From NCBI RefSeq assembly GCF_002343915.1, contig NZ_NETK01000001.1, positions 8,570,001-8,634,000 on the forward strand: a stretch of 64,000 bases of DNA. Direction: 5' to 3'. Position 1 is the stretch's first letter. The number at the start of each line of letters is the position of its first letter. Position numbers and translations under genes: made by a program. Source of the DNA: Nannocystis exedens (GTDB lineage: Bacteria; Myxococcota_A; Polyangia; Nannocystales; Nannocystaceae). Shown piece by piece: positions 26,417 to 34,261 of the stretch. The notes under the pieces were generated by a model that searched no databases, had not been told where the DNA came from, and saw only the letters and a list, made by a program, of their open reading frames with translations.

Positions 26417-26767
26417 ATGCCACGAGGTGCGAGCCCGAAGCGCGAGCGCGAGTACGAGGCGCTGAAGCGGGAGTTCAAACAGGAGGGCCGCTACGAGGGC
26501 CGCGAGGAGGAGGTGGCGGCGCGGATCGTCAACAAGCAGCGGCGCGAGTACGGCGAGACGAAGGCGGCCCGGGCGAAGGACCGCGCCGGCCGCTCGCCCG
26601 ACCGCGGCCTGGCGATCGCGGACTACGAGCAGCTCACGGTGCCCCAGATCGCCCGCCAGCTCGACGACCTCGACCGCAAGGAGCTGCGGGAGGTCCGCCG
26701 CTACGAGCAGCAGCACAAGGCGCGCAAGGGCGTGCTCACGGCGGTCGAGCGCAAGCTGGCGGCTTGA
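26417..26767 (+). CDS. Small charged protein resembling the so-called plasmid stabilization protein family
   Basis: A 116-aa protein, highly basic and helical: MPRGASPKREREYEALKREF, then EEEVAARIVNKQRREYGETKAAR. This N-terminal pattern is shared by many small bacterial proteins labelled plasmid stabilization or Rho-N-like, whose function is not established. The second half (YEQLTVPQIARQLDDLD) looks like a short helical SAP/Rho-N-like module. AAGGAGGAG at 26401-26409 ends 7 nt before the ATG, a strong ribosome site. It converges on the eCIS operon, and a composite palindromic element separates them. Confidence 0.7.
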   Translation: MPRGASPKREREYEALKREFKQEGRYEGREEEVAARIVNKQRREYGETKAARAKDRAGRSPDRGLAIADYEQLTVPQIARQLDDLDRKELREVRRYEQQHKARKGVLTAVERKLAA

Positions 26768-26774
26768 CGGCATG

Positions 26775-26816
26775 GTGTCTCTGGAGACATGTTTGAATGG
26801 ACATGTCTCAAGAGAC
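26775..26816. repeat. Composite palindromic element, copy 6 (best formed)
   Basis: Two 17-bp units face each other across 8 bp: TGTCTCTGGAGACATGT (26775-26791) and ACATGTCTCAAGAGACA (26800-26816). They pair with one mismatch, and each unit is itself a TGTCTC/GAGACA hairpin, so the whole can fold as one long stem or two small ones. It lies between convergent genes and probably also terminates transcription from both sides. Confidence 0.65.
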
Positions 26817-26944
26817 AGCAATTACGGCGGTCTGACGCGGCGTCGGCGGGCGAGCCGCGGCGTGGCCTCGCCGATCGTGCGAGGGGCGGAGGTGTGGCGC
26901 TCGCCGGCGACCGATCCGGTTCGTCGCAAGCCCTGCGCGCGCCG

Positions 26945-29900
26945 TCAATCGACGAGCACGAAGTCCGCGTTCTTGATCGGTCGCAGCGGCCTCACCTTTG
27001 GCGGTGGGGTCCCCAGCGCCTCCGCGATCCGCACCGCCATCTCGTGCGCCGCCTTGCTGAGCTGGCGCATCGCGGGATCCTCGGAGCGGCGGGAGACCTC
27101 GACCGGCTTCTTGAGGATCAGGCTGGCGATGAGCCGGTGGTGGCCGTCGGTCAGCTCGTTGTTGACGACCGACGGCTGCGCGTCCGGCTCGCCGGCCTCG
27201 ATCCGCTTCATGTAGTAAAGGACCCGGCTGCGCGACAGCTCGAGCTGCTTCGACAGGTACGGCAGCTGCTTGCAGGCCGCGACGATCTTGGCGTCCAGGT
27301 CCGCCCGCTCCCTGGGGCTGAGCTTGACCGGCGGCGGTCTGTCTTCGCTGCGCTGCGCGTCGGCCGATCGCGCGGGCTGCTGGCGCGGCTGCGACGGGGC
27401 GGGTGCTTCCTTCGGAGGTGGCGGCGACGCGCCCCGGGAGCGTTGCGGCTGGGGGGTGGGTTGTCGCGGCGGGGGGTTTTGCTCGAGATTGGCGAGCTTC
27501 TCGCCCGCCCTCCGGAAGGCATCGCGGGCTTCTTCGGCGGCGGAGCGCGACGGCTGTCCGGCCTTGTCCGCGGGCGCTGCGGCGCGCGGCGGCGGGCCGC
27601 GGCGACGGGACGACTCGACGTGCCGGACCTCGATGCCCCTCGGGCCCGACGCGGCGGGCGCCGGACCGCGCGGCGGCAGGGAGCGGAAGTCGATGGCCTC
27701 GAGCCAGAGGCCGGGCGGCAGCACGAGAGTCGGGCGCTGCCAGCGAGACCGCAGGTGCTCGCGGCCGGCGACGGGTGTGCCTTGCTCGTGGTGGCCGAGC
27801 CGGGCGGCGGCGTCGCGGATCAACGCGCTGCGATCCGAGAGCGGGAGAGCCGGCATGTGAATCGCCCCGCGCAGGCTGGCCTGCGTCTCCTCGTGGAGCG
27901 GATGGACCTTGTCGGCGACGAAGGCCTCGTAGTGGCCGCCCTCGTGGCCGGTCGCGGCGCGTGGCGAGAGCGCGGCGTTGGCCCGGTGCTCCAGCGGGAC
28001 GCCGGCGGGGTCCCGGGCCGGCGCGAGGTTGTAGCCGAGGTTGATCCGCCGGAGCTGGGTGGGGCTGCCGTCCGTCTCGTGGATCCACGCGGTCGGATGA
28101 TCCATGTTCGCGGTGAACTCGGGCGGCGCGACCCCTCGCTTTTCCCAGTACGCGGCCATGGCGTCCGCCTGCTGCCAGGCCTCCGCCCGCTCGTCGGCCG
28201 TCGGCTCCCGGCGGTACGTCGCCCTGGGTGGTCTACCGTTCTCGCCTTCGACCCCGCGCTCCACGGTGAGGTCGCGCGCGGCCGGCGGTTCGCCGCCGGC
28301 GTCTGCGCGACGTGCCGGGGCGGCGCCCTCGTGCATCTCGGCGACGAGCGGCGCGCCCTCGTGGTACACGAGCTGCGGCGCGCCGGGACGCATCCCGCTG
28401 GTCAGCAGCGCTTCGCCGAGGCGCGCCGCCTTGTCGACGATGGTGCGGCCCATCGTGCCGAACGCCGCGGCCTCCGACGCGTCCGGCGCCCGGCCGGGGT
28501 CTCGCCATTGGTGCGGCTCGGCCCGGAAGGTCTGATCGATCGCTTTGCGGTTGGCGACGGTGCCCTGAATCGCCCCGAGCGCCGAATAGGCGATGTGCAT
28601 CGCGGCGCCGTGGAGGGCGCGCTGGGCCCGCTCGTCGGCGGTGAGCCAGCGCGGCTTGCCGGCGATGATGGCGTCGAGCCCGGGGCCGGACAGGTCCATG
28701 CCCGTGGTGACCTCGAGCGCGGCCTTGGCCAGCATGATGCGGCCGGCGTAATGCGCCACCTTGGCGAACGGACCGCCCGCCGGGAGGCCGTTCAAGATCG
28801 CCTCCAGGCGCTCGCCGACGCTCAGCTCGCGCCCCGTCTCGGAGTAGGCGTCGCGCAGGCGCATGCTCCGACCGGTCAAGGCTTCGAGGGCGCTGATCGC
28901 CGTGCTCATGTACGGCAGGCTGCGCGAGAGGTCCTCGAAGAAAGCGACGGCGGGGGTGAGCGTCACGGTCTTGGTGATCGAGACGCGCTTGCCGGCGACG
29001 TCGACGATCTCCTCGGTGACCTGCCCGACGCCGCCGTTCAGGCCGAGCTGCTCGTACGAATAGAGCTTGTAGCCCTGGAGGATCCCGCGCTCGTCGGTGA
29101 CCTCGTTGGGCAAGCTGCCGTGTTTGTCGAGGTGCTCGCGCTCCCACGACGACAGCTGATCCCGCGACCGCCCGCGACGCAAGATCTCGCGCATCTCCTT
29201 GACGCTCAGCCCCTCCTCGAAGCCCGGGAACAGCCGCGCGAACTGCTGGCGGAGCGCGGCGTCCTCGGCGTCCTGCCGGGCCTCCTGGGCCATGTTGGGC
29301 CGCCACGGAGCGTCGAATCCGCCGGCCTTCATGGCGGCGGCGTGGGCGTTCAGGATCGTCCGCCAGCGCCGCGCCTCGGGGCTGTCCTGCCCGTGGTGCA
29401 TGGCGGCCCACGCGGCCTCCTTCGTCGCCAGCTCGAGCAGGTCGCCCTGGTGCGCTCGCACCTGGGCGTTGATCTGCCGCGCGACCGCGTCGTCGTCGGC
29501 GAGGTCGTGACCGGCGAGGGCGGCCCACTCGCGGGCCTCCTGCTTCTCGGCGGCGGAGCTGGTCGCGCCGGGCTCGACGCGGTGGGCCATGATCCGCGCC
29601 TGCTCCTCGGCGAAGCCCCGCGCCTGCGCCCGCTTGCCCTGGACGTACAGGCGCTCCTCGATGCGGGCCCGGTTGCGGGCCTCCCATTGCTGCAGCGCCG
29701 ACATGTGCGGCTTGGGGCGGTCGTTCTGCTCGTCCCACGGCTTCTCCAGCTCGCGGTCGACCCACGTGTCGTCGGCCTCCCGGTCGCTGAGGACGACGCC
29801 GCCGGCCAGGTACCCCTCCTTGATGCTCTCGCGGTCGAGCTCCATCAGCCGCCGGACCTCGGTCCAGTACTGCTTCTCCGCCCGCTTCTGCGCGAACTGC

Positions 29901-31087
29901 TGGTACCCCTCGGTCCGCATCAGCGCGGCGACCTTGTCCTCGTCGGCGAGGTCGGCGGCGTAGAGGAACGCGAGGTTGGTGCCGAACTCCTCGTCCTGGG
30001 CCGCCAGGTACGCCTCGACCTTCTGACGGTCGGCCTCCTTGCGCGCGAGCTCCTCGGCGGTCGTCTGCCTGAGCTGGACGGTCTCCTTCGGGTTGGTGGT
30101 CGCGGTGTAACGCGGCGGCAGCTTGATCTTGTAGGTGCCGCGGGCGTCGGTGAGGCGGCTGGTCTCGTGCAGCTTGGCCTCGACCTTGGCGGCCTCGAGC
30201 GACTCGCCCTTCGGCGGCGTGATCTCGGCGAGGCCGGCGACGATGCGCCCCGTCTTGTCGACGCGGACGACGCGGAGCTTGTGCTTCGCGCGGTCCTCGA
30301 TCACCTCGATGCGATCGCCGGCGGCGTCGGCCCGGGGCTGCCGCATGATCACGGGCGAGGCGCCGCGGACGGCCCGACGCGGGCGAGCGGCCGGACGCGC
30401 GGGCGCGGGAGCCGGGGCGGTGGGCGAAAGTGACAGTGGGCCGGCGGCGACGCGCTGGGCGGCGAGGTCGGCCTCCTGCTCGAGCGCGTCGTGCGGGTCG
30501 CCGATCGCCCGCCCCGGGAGGGTGCCCGGACGCAGGCCTCGCGCGTGCTGCTCGACGTGCTTGAGCTCGTGCACGAGCAGCCGCAAGCCCTCGGGGGTGT
30601 GCGGGGCGTACTCGCCGGCGGCGAACGAGATGTCGTGCTCGACCGTCAGCGCGCGGGCCCCGAGCTCGCGCGCCGTCGCGGCGGCCTGCTCGTCGGTGTG
30701 GATCCGTACGGCCTCGAGGTCGACGGCGACGACCCCGGCGAGCGCGCTCCGCAGCGGGGCGGGGATCGGCGCGCCGCCCTCGGGCAGGGACAGGGCGCGC
30801 TGCTCGGCGTCGCGGCCGGGCTCGCCGGCGAAGCCCTCGACGGGCTGGCGGAACACGACCCGCTCGGGCGGCGCTCGATCGGGCACGAGCCGCGAGAATT
30901 GATGATTCCCGAGCGCGCGCTGGAGGGCCAGGGCGCGGCGCGGATCGACCCGCGCCGCGCCCTCGCCGAAGAGCGCGGCTCTGCCGGCGAAGGCCTCGTG
31001 CGCGCCGATCCGGTCCGCTTCGGCTTGGGTCCTCACGTCGTGGGCTCGCTCGCCGGCGCTGCCGGTCCGCTCGCCCGCTCGATTCAT
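26945..31087 (-). CDS. DUF4157 multidomain protein, probable eCIS cargo/effector
   Basis: A 1380-aa soluble protein at the distal end of the eCIS operon. Residues about 105-200 form the eCIS-linked DUF4157 domain with H173-E-L-K-H in RLLVHELKHVEQHARG. A long charged helical region follows, then a segment resembling pre-toxin regions (SETGRELSVGERLEAI). A second zinc-protease-like motif, H1048-E-G-G-H, lies in SPRAATGHEGGHYEAFVAD. After a Pro/Arg-rich linker, the C-terminal 130 residues contain ELTDGHHRLIASLILKKPV (D1314-G-H-H-R), similar to ParB-like folds found at toxin C-termini. DUF4157 proteins are regarded as eCIS-associated cargo; activity and target are inferred. The start could be the GTG at 31108. 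No obvious immunity gene is adjacent. Confidence 0.85.
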   Translation of the reverse strand: MNRAGERTGSAGERAHDVRTQAEADRIGAHEAFAGRAALFGEGAARVDPRRALALQRALGNHQFSRLVPDRAPPERVVFRQPVEGFAGEPGRDAEQRALSLPEGGAPIPAPLRSALAGVVAVDLEAVRIHTDEQAAATARELGARALTVEHDISFAAGEYAPHTPEGLRLLVHELKHVEQHARGLRPGTLPGRAIGDPHDALEQEADLAAQRVAAGPLSLSPTAPAPAPARPAARPRRAVRGASPVIMRQPRADAAGDRIEVIEDRAKHKLRVVRVDKTGRIVAGLAEITPPKGESLEAAKVEAKLHETSRLTDARGTYKIKLPPRYTATTNPKETVQLRQTTAEELARKEADRQKVEAYLAAQDEEFGTNLAFLYAADLADEDKVAALMRTEGYQQFAQKRAEKQYWTEVRRLMELDRESIKEGYLAGGVVLSDREADDTWVDRELEKPWDEQNDRPKPHMSALQQWEARNRARIEERLYVQGKRAQARGFAEEQARIMAHRVEPGATSSAAEKQEAREWAALAGHDLADDDAVARQINAQVRAHQGDLLELATKEAAWAAMHHGQDSPEARRWRTILNAHAAAMKAGGFDAPWRPNMAQEARQDAEDAALRQQFARLFPGFEEGLSVKEMREILRRGRSRDQLSSWEREHLDKHGSLPNEVTDERGILQGYKLYSYEQLGLNGGVGQVTEEIVDVAGKRVSITKTVTLTPAVAFFEDLSRSLPYMSTAISALEALTGRSMRLRDAYSETGRELSVGERLEAILNGLPAGGPFAKVAHYAGRIMLAKAALEVTTGMDLSGPGLDAIIAGKPRWLTADERAQRALHGAAMHIAYSALGAIQGTVANRKAIDQTFRAEPHQWRDPGRAPDASEAAAFGTMGRTIVDKAARLGEALLTSGMRPGAPQLVYHEGAPLVAEMHEGAAPARRADAGGEPPAARDLTVERGVEGENGRPPRATYRREPTADERAEAWQQADAMAAYWEKRGVAPPEFTANMDHPTAWIHETDGSPTQLRRINLGYNLAPARDPAGVPLEHRANAALSPRAATGHEGGHYEAFVADKVHPLHEETQASLRGAIHMPALPLSDRSALIRDAAARLGHHEQGTPVAGREHLRSRWQRPTLVLPPGLWLEAIDFRSLPPRGPAPAASGPRGIEVRHVESSRRRGPPPRAAAPADKAGQPSRSAAEEARDAFRRAGEKLANLEQNPPPRQPTPQPQRSRGASPPPPKEAPAPSQPRQQPARSADAQRSEDRPPPVKLSPRERADLDAKIVAACKQLPYLSKQLELSRSRVLYYMKRIEAGEPDAQPSVVNNELTDGHHRLIASLILKKPVEVSRRSEDPAMRQLSKAAHEMAVRIAEALGTPPPKVRPLRPIKNADFVLVD

Positions 31088-31139
31088 ACGAGTGCCTGCC
31101 TTGCTCACGACACCACCGCCCGTCCTCAAATGTTTGCGG

Positions 31140-31730
31140 TCACCACTGATCGACCGCGAGGCCGTGGATCTGCCAGCGGATCGAGGTCGGGCTGCCCGAG
31201 GCGCGGGCGGGCAGCTTGACCCGCAGGTAGCACTGGAAGTCCTCGCCGTGCGGGGCCAGCTCGCCCGCGCCCTTGATGCCCTCGATCGTGGTGACCCAGT
31301 GGTCGAAGAACGCCGACGGGTTGGGCGCGGCGACCTCGGTCGAGAGCTGGAAGACCTGCTCGGCCTTCGAGGTGAAGCGCATGGCGCTGCCGGCGGGGCG
31401 CGACGGCCGGCTGCGCAGGATCACCTGGAACGTGGGATCGTGGATCGTGCCGTTGCCGATGCCCCAGCTGGAGTACGCCCACACGATCGTCAAGCTGCGC
31501 TCCGGTTGCTCGGCGATCGGCAGGAGCGGGGTGGGGAGCCACAGCGCGATCGATTTCTGGGAGTTCTCGGCGTGGAGGCTGACCGTCTCGACGATCGGGA
31601 TCCCCTGCGCATTGCAAGTGCTGAAGGCGTACGGATACTCCAGCGTGGGGTCGAGGTTCTGCACGCGTTCCGAGCCGAGGAGGATCAGCGGGATGTTGCC
31701 GGATCTGGGAGTGGTGGACGAAATCATCAT
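31140..31730 (-). CDS. Hypothetical protein of the eCIS operon
   Basis: A 196-aa protein I do not recognise. It starts with tandem ATGs (31730 and 31727), has no signal peptide or membrane segment, and is rich in beta-type residues (LTIVWAYSSWGIGNGTIHD, FQCYLRVKLPARASG). It lies 32 bp after the second fibre-like gene and 52 bp before the DUF4157 gene, in the same direction, so it belongs to the operon. It could be a small baseplate accessory, a fibre chaperone, or a chaperone or neutraliser of the DUF4157 cargo; position is the only evidence for any of these. Confidence 0.7.
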   Translation of the reverse strand: MMISSTTPRSGNIPLILLGSERVQNLDPTLEYPYAFSTCNAQGIPIVETVSLHAENSQKSIALWLPTPLLPIAEQPERSLTIVWAYSSWGIGNGTIHDPTFQVILRSRPSRPAGSAMRFTSKAEQVFQLSTEVAAPNPSAFFDHWVTTIEGIKGAGELAPHGEDFQCYLRVKLPARASGSPTSIRWQIHGLAVDQW

Positions 31731-31762
31731 GGCCTCGAGGTGGGTGAAGGGTGCGTCGTGGG

Positions 31763-33010
31763 CTAGATCTCCCAGAGCGTCAGCGTCTCCAGGCTGACGG
31801 CCGGGAGGTCGCTCGCCAGGGTCCGGACGCGCACCATGTGCTCGCCGCCGGTCATGGGAGCCTTGAGCAAGAGCTTGTCGCTCGTCGCGCCGACGATCGT
31901 CGCGGCCTTCCAGACGGCCGGCTCGGTCACCCTGGCCAGCTCGACGACCGCGCCGGGCATGTCGAAGAACTCGCCGTGGAGGGTGACGGTCGCGCCGATG
32001 TCGGTCGTCTGCGGGGTGATCTGGGGCCCGGAGGTGGCGAAGGTCGGCGGGCCGTAGACGTACAGCGGCGCGGGGGCCTCGCTGCGGGCGACCCCGTTCG
32101 TGACCGCGACGGCGAGCGAGCCGGCGATGCCGGCGGGGATCCGCACCGTGAGCGCGTTCGCTTCGACCTCGCCGACGAGCGGCGCCGACACCCACGGAGC
32201 GTCCGCGGCGGCGTCGATGCGGCGCAGCTCGACGGCGACCTGGCCGGCGAGGAAGTGGTGGCCGCGGATCTTCAGGCACAGCCCCGGGTAGGCGTAGCCG
32301 CGGCTGTACGGGCTCGCGGCGAAGGCGGGGGACAGCGCCGACTGCATGGCGGCGGCGGCGGCCTCGGCGAGCGCGACCCGGCCGGTCGCGCCGGCGAGGT
32401 CGAGGTGGGTCCGCCGCTGGTCGGCGAGCATGCTCGCGGTGATGGTCGAGGTGTTGGCCGGACGCGTGAGGCGGGCCAAAAAGTAGTGCACGTGGCCCGC
32501 CTGCGGCGCGGGCACGGAGTTGGTGTTCTCCGCCACCCGCACCACCCAGCGCGGCAGCAGGCGGACGGAGGTCTCGAGCTCGTAGTCGTCGGGGTGGAAC
32601 AGCGACGGGTCGCCGGTGCAGTCGATCACGGCCAGCCAGACGTCGAGGTAGACGACGTCGACGCGCGCGGCCCCGCCCGTCGGCGTCAGCGCCGGGAGGC
32701 CCTGGCTCGAATACTGGATCGTCGCGCTCTCGACGTCGATGCCGCCGACCAGCAGTCGACCGGCGGTGATCGTGAAGTCGTTGGCGGCAGGGACGAGCGG
32801 CGCGATCTTGAGTTGATCCGCCGGGCCCCGCGGCGTGCCCTGGCCGAGGTGGTGATGGAGCACCCGCCGCAGCGTCGCGTCGAGCAGGTCGCCCTGCAGG
32901 GTGAGGTCGCGGTCGAGCACGGGGACGCCCTGCATCAGGCGGACGCCCGCGTAGGACTTGGCGAGGTTGGCCGCGAGCGAGATCTGTGGATCCTTGGAGA
33001 AGATCGGCAT
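31763..33010 (-). CDS. DUF6519-like plus IPT/TIG-domain protein, probable eCIS fibre (paralogue 2)
   Basis: A 415-aa protein. The N-terminal half, from MPIFSKDPQISLAANLAKSY through QGVPVLDRDLTLQGDLLDA to RVDVVYLDVWLAVID, resembles DUF6519-type tail proteins. The C-terminal 170 residues contain two Ig-like IPT/TIG segments (CLKIRGHHFLAGQVAVELRR and TVTLHGEFFDMPGAVVELAR). It starts 6 bp after the preceding paralogue stops, so translation is probably coupled. Its layout (conserved anchor plus Ig-like tip) suggests a tail fibre or baseplate decoration that binds target cells; this is inference. Its closest relative in the window is the gene just upstream. Confidence 0.75.
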   Translation of the reverse strand: MPIFSKDPQISLAANLAKSYAGVRLMQGVPVLDRDLTLQGDLLDATLRRVLHHHLGQGTPRGPADQLKIAPLVPAANDFTITAGRLLVGGIDVESATIQYSSQGLPALTPTGGAARVDVVYLDVWLAVIDCTGDPSLFHPDDYELETSVRLLPRWVVRVAENTNSVPAPQAGHVHYFLARLTRPANTSTITASMLADQRRTHLDLAGATGRVALAEAAAAAMQSALSPAFAASPYSRGYAYPGLCLKIRGHHFLAGQVAVELRRIDAAADAPWVSAPLVGEVEANALTVRIPAGIAGSLAVAVTNGVARSEAPAPLYVYGPPTFATSGPQITPQTTDIGATVTLHGEFFDMPGAVVELARVTEPAVWKAATIVGATSDKLLLKAPMTGGEHMVRVRTLASDLPAVSLETLTLWEI

Positions 33011-33016
33011 GGGCGT

Positions 33017-34225
33017 TCAACTGACGGTGAGCATGATGTTGCTGGTGAACCACGTCGGGGACACCTCGCTGCGGACCCGCACCTTGTACTGGCCGGCGCC
33101 GGGGGCGACGGCGGCGATCGTGGTGGGGGTCGGTCCGCTGACGGACAGCGCGCTCCAGGTGCCGCCGTTCCACGGCTGGACCTGGACCTCGACGTTGGGC
33201 GCGTCGAGGAAGGTGCCGGTGATCGTGAACGACTGGCCGGACGGCACCGGGTTGGGCGAGAACGGGTTGGCGATCTGGATCGCGGCGGCGCCGAAGATGC
33301 GATGGACCGGACTGGTGACGGCGCCCAGCGCGGTGGTCACGGTGAACGCGACGTCGCCCTTCGGCGCGGTCTCGAGGATCCGCACGGTGATCGCATTGGC
33401 GAGCGGCTGGCCGACGATCGGCAGGGCGAAGTTGCCGATCTTGACGCCGACGCTGCCGAGGTCGAAGTTCTTGCCGTACAGCACGACCGTGCGGGTCGGA
33501 TAGCTGCTCGGCTTGTCGAACGGGCGCGTCGGCGAGAAACTCGGCTGGAGGGCGGTCTTCACCACGGCGATGTCGGCCTCGAGGGCCTCGACCCGTTGCA
33601 CGAGGTCGGCGAGGTTGAGCCGCCGCACCCGCAGGTCCTCGAGCTGGACCACCGTCGGACCGTCGCGGGTGACGAGCGCGAGGGGGCAGCGCGCGTGGCC
33701 CTCGGCCGCCGGCGGGACCTCGTCGGTGCCCTCGGCGACCTCGACGCGCCACGCCGGCTGGAGGCGGACGGACGTGGCGATGCCGATGTCGGCGAGGTTG
33801 CCGAGGTCGATCGCCGGGTCGGCGTCGGTCGCGACCTCTTGCAGCCACACGTCGAGGTAGACGACGTCGACGCGCACCTGCCCGACCGGCGGGCTGGTCA
33901 GCGGCGGCGCGCCTGCCTGCGCGGCGTAGCTGGTGAGGCCGGTCCGCGCCTGCAAGCCGCCGACCAGCATGGTTCCGGCGCCGATCTGGAAGTTGGTGCC
34001 CTGGGGGTTCGCTGCGGTGATCTGGAACGAGCCGTCGTCGCCCGGGGCGACGCCGTCGCCGACGTAGCCCTGGATGATCTTGCGCAGGCTGGCGCCGACC
34101 AGATCGCCGAGCAGGTTGACGTCGCGGTCGAGCAGCGGGACGTTCTGCTCGATCCGCACGCCGACGTAGCCCTTCGCCAGGTTGGCCGCCAGCACCTCGT
34201 CCGGGTCTCTCGAAAAGTTACCCAT
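33017..34225 (-). CDS. DUF6519-like plus IPT/TIG-domain protein, probable eCIS fibre (paralogue 1)
   Basis: A 402-aa protein with the same plan as its downstream neighbour: MGNFSRDPDEVLAANLAKGY, NVPLLDRDVNLLGDLVG and VRVDVVYLDVWLQEV in the anchor, a short heptad-like stretch LADLVQRVEALEADIAVVKT that could trimerise, and two IPT/TIG-like parts at the C-terminus (RTVVLYGKNFDLGSVGVKIG; SFTITGTFLDAPNVEVQVQ). AAGGAGAG lies 6 nt before the ATG. The anchor is conserved between the paralogues while the tips diverge, as expected for receptor-binding fibres. Confidence 0.75.
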   Translation of the reverse strand: MGNFSRDPDEVLAANLAKGYVGVRIEQNVPLLDRDVNLLGDLVGASLRKIIQGYVGDGVAPGDDGSFQITAANPQGTNFQIGAGTMLVGGLQARTGLTSYAAQAGAPPLTSPPVGQVRVDVVYLDVWLQEVATDADPAIDLGNLADIGIATSVRLQPAWRVEVAEGTDEVPPAAEGHARCPLALVTRDGPTVVQLEDLRVRRLNLADLVQRVEALEADIAVVKTALQPSFSPTRPFDKPSSYPTRTVVLYGKNFDLGSVGVKIGNFALPIVGQPLANAITVRILETAPKGDVAFTVTTALGAVTSPVHRIFGAAAIQIANPFSPNPVPSGQSFTITGTFLDAPNVEVQVQPWNGGTWSALSVSGPTPTTIAAVAPGAGQYKVRVRSEVSPTWFTSNIMLTVS

Positions 34226-34261
34226 TGTCTCTCCTTCGTGTCGCTCTCGGCCGCGCTCGGC

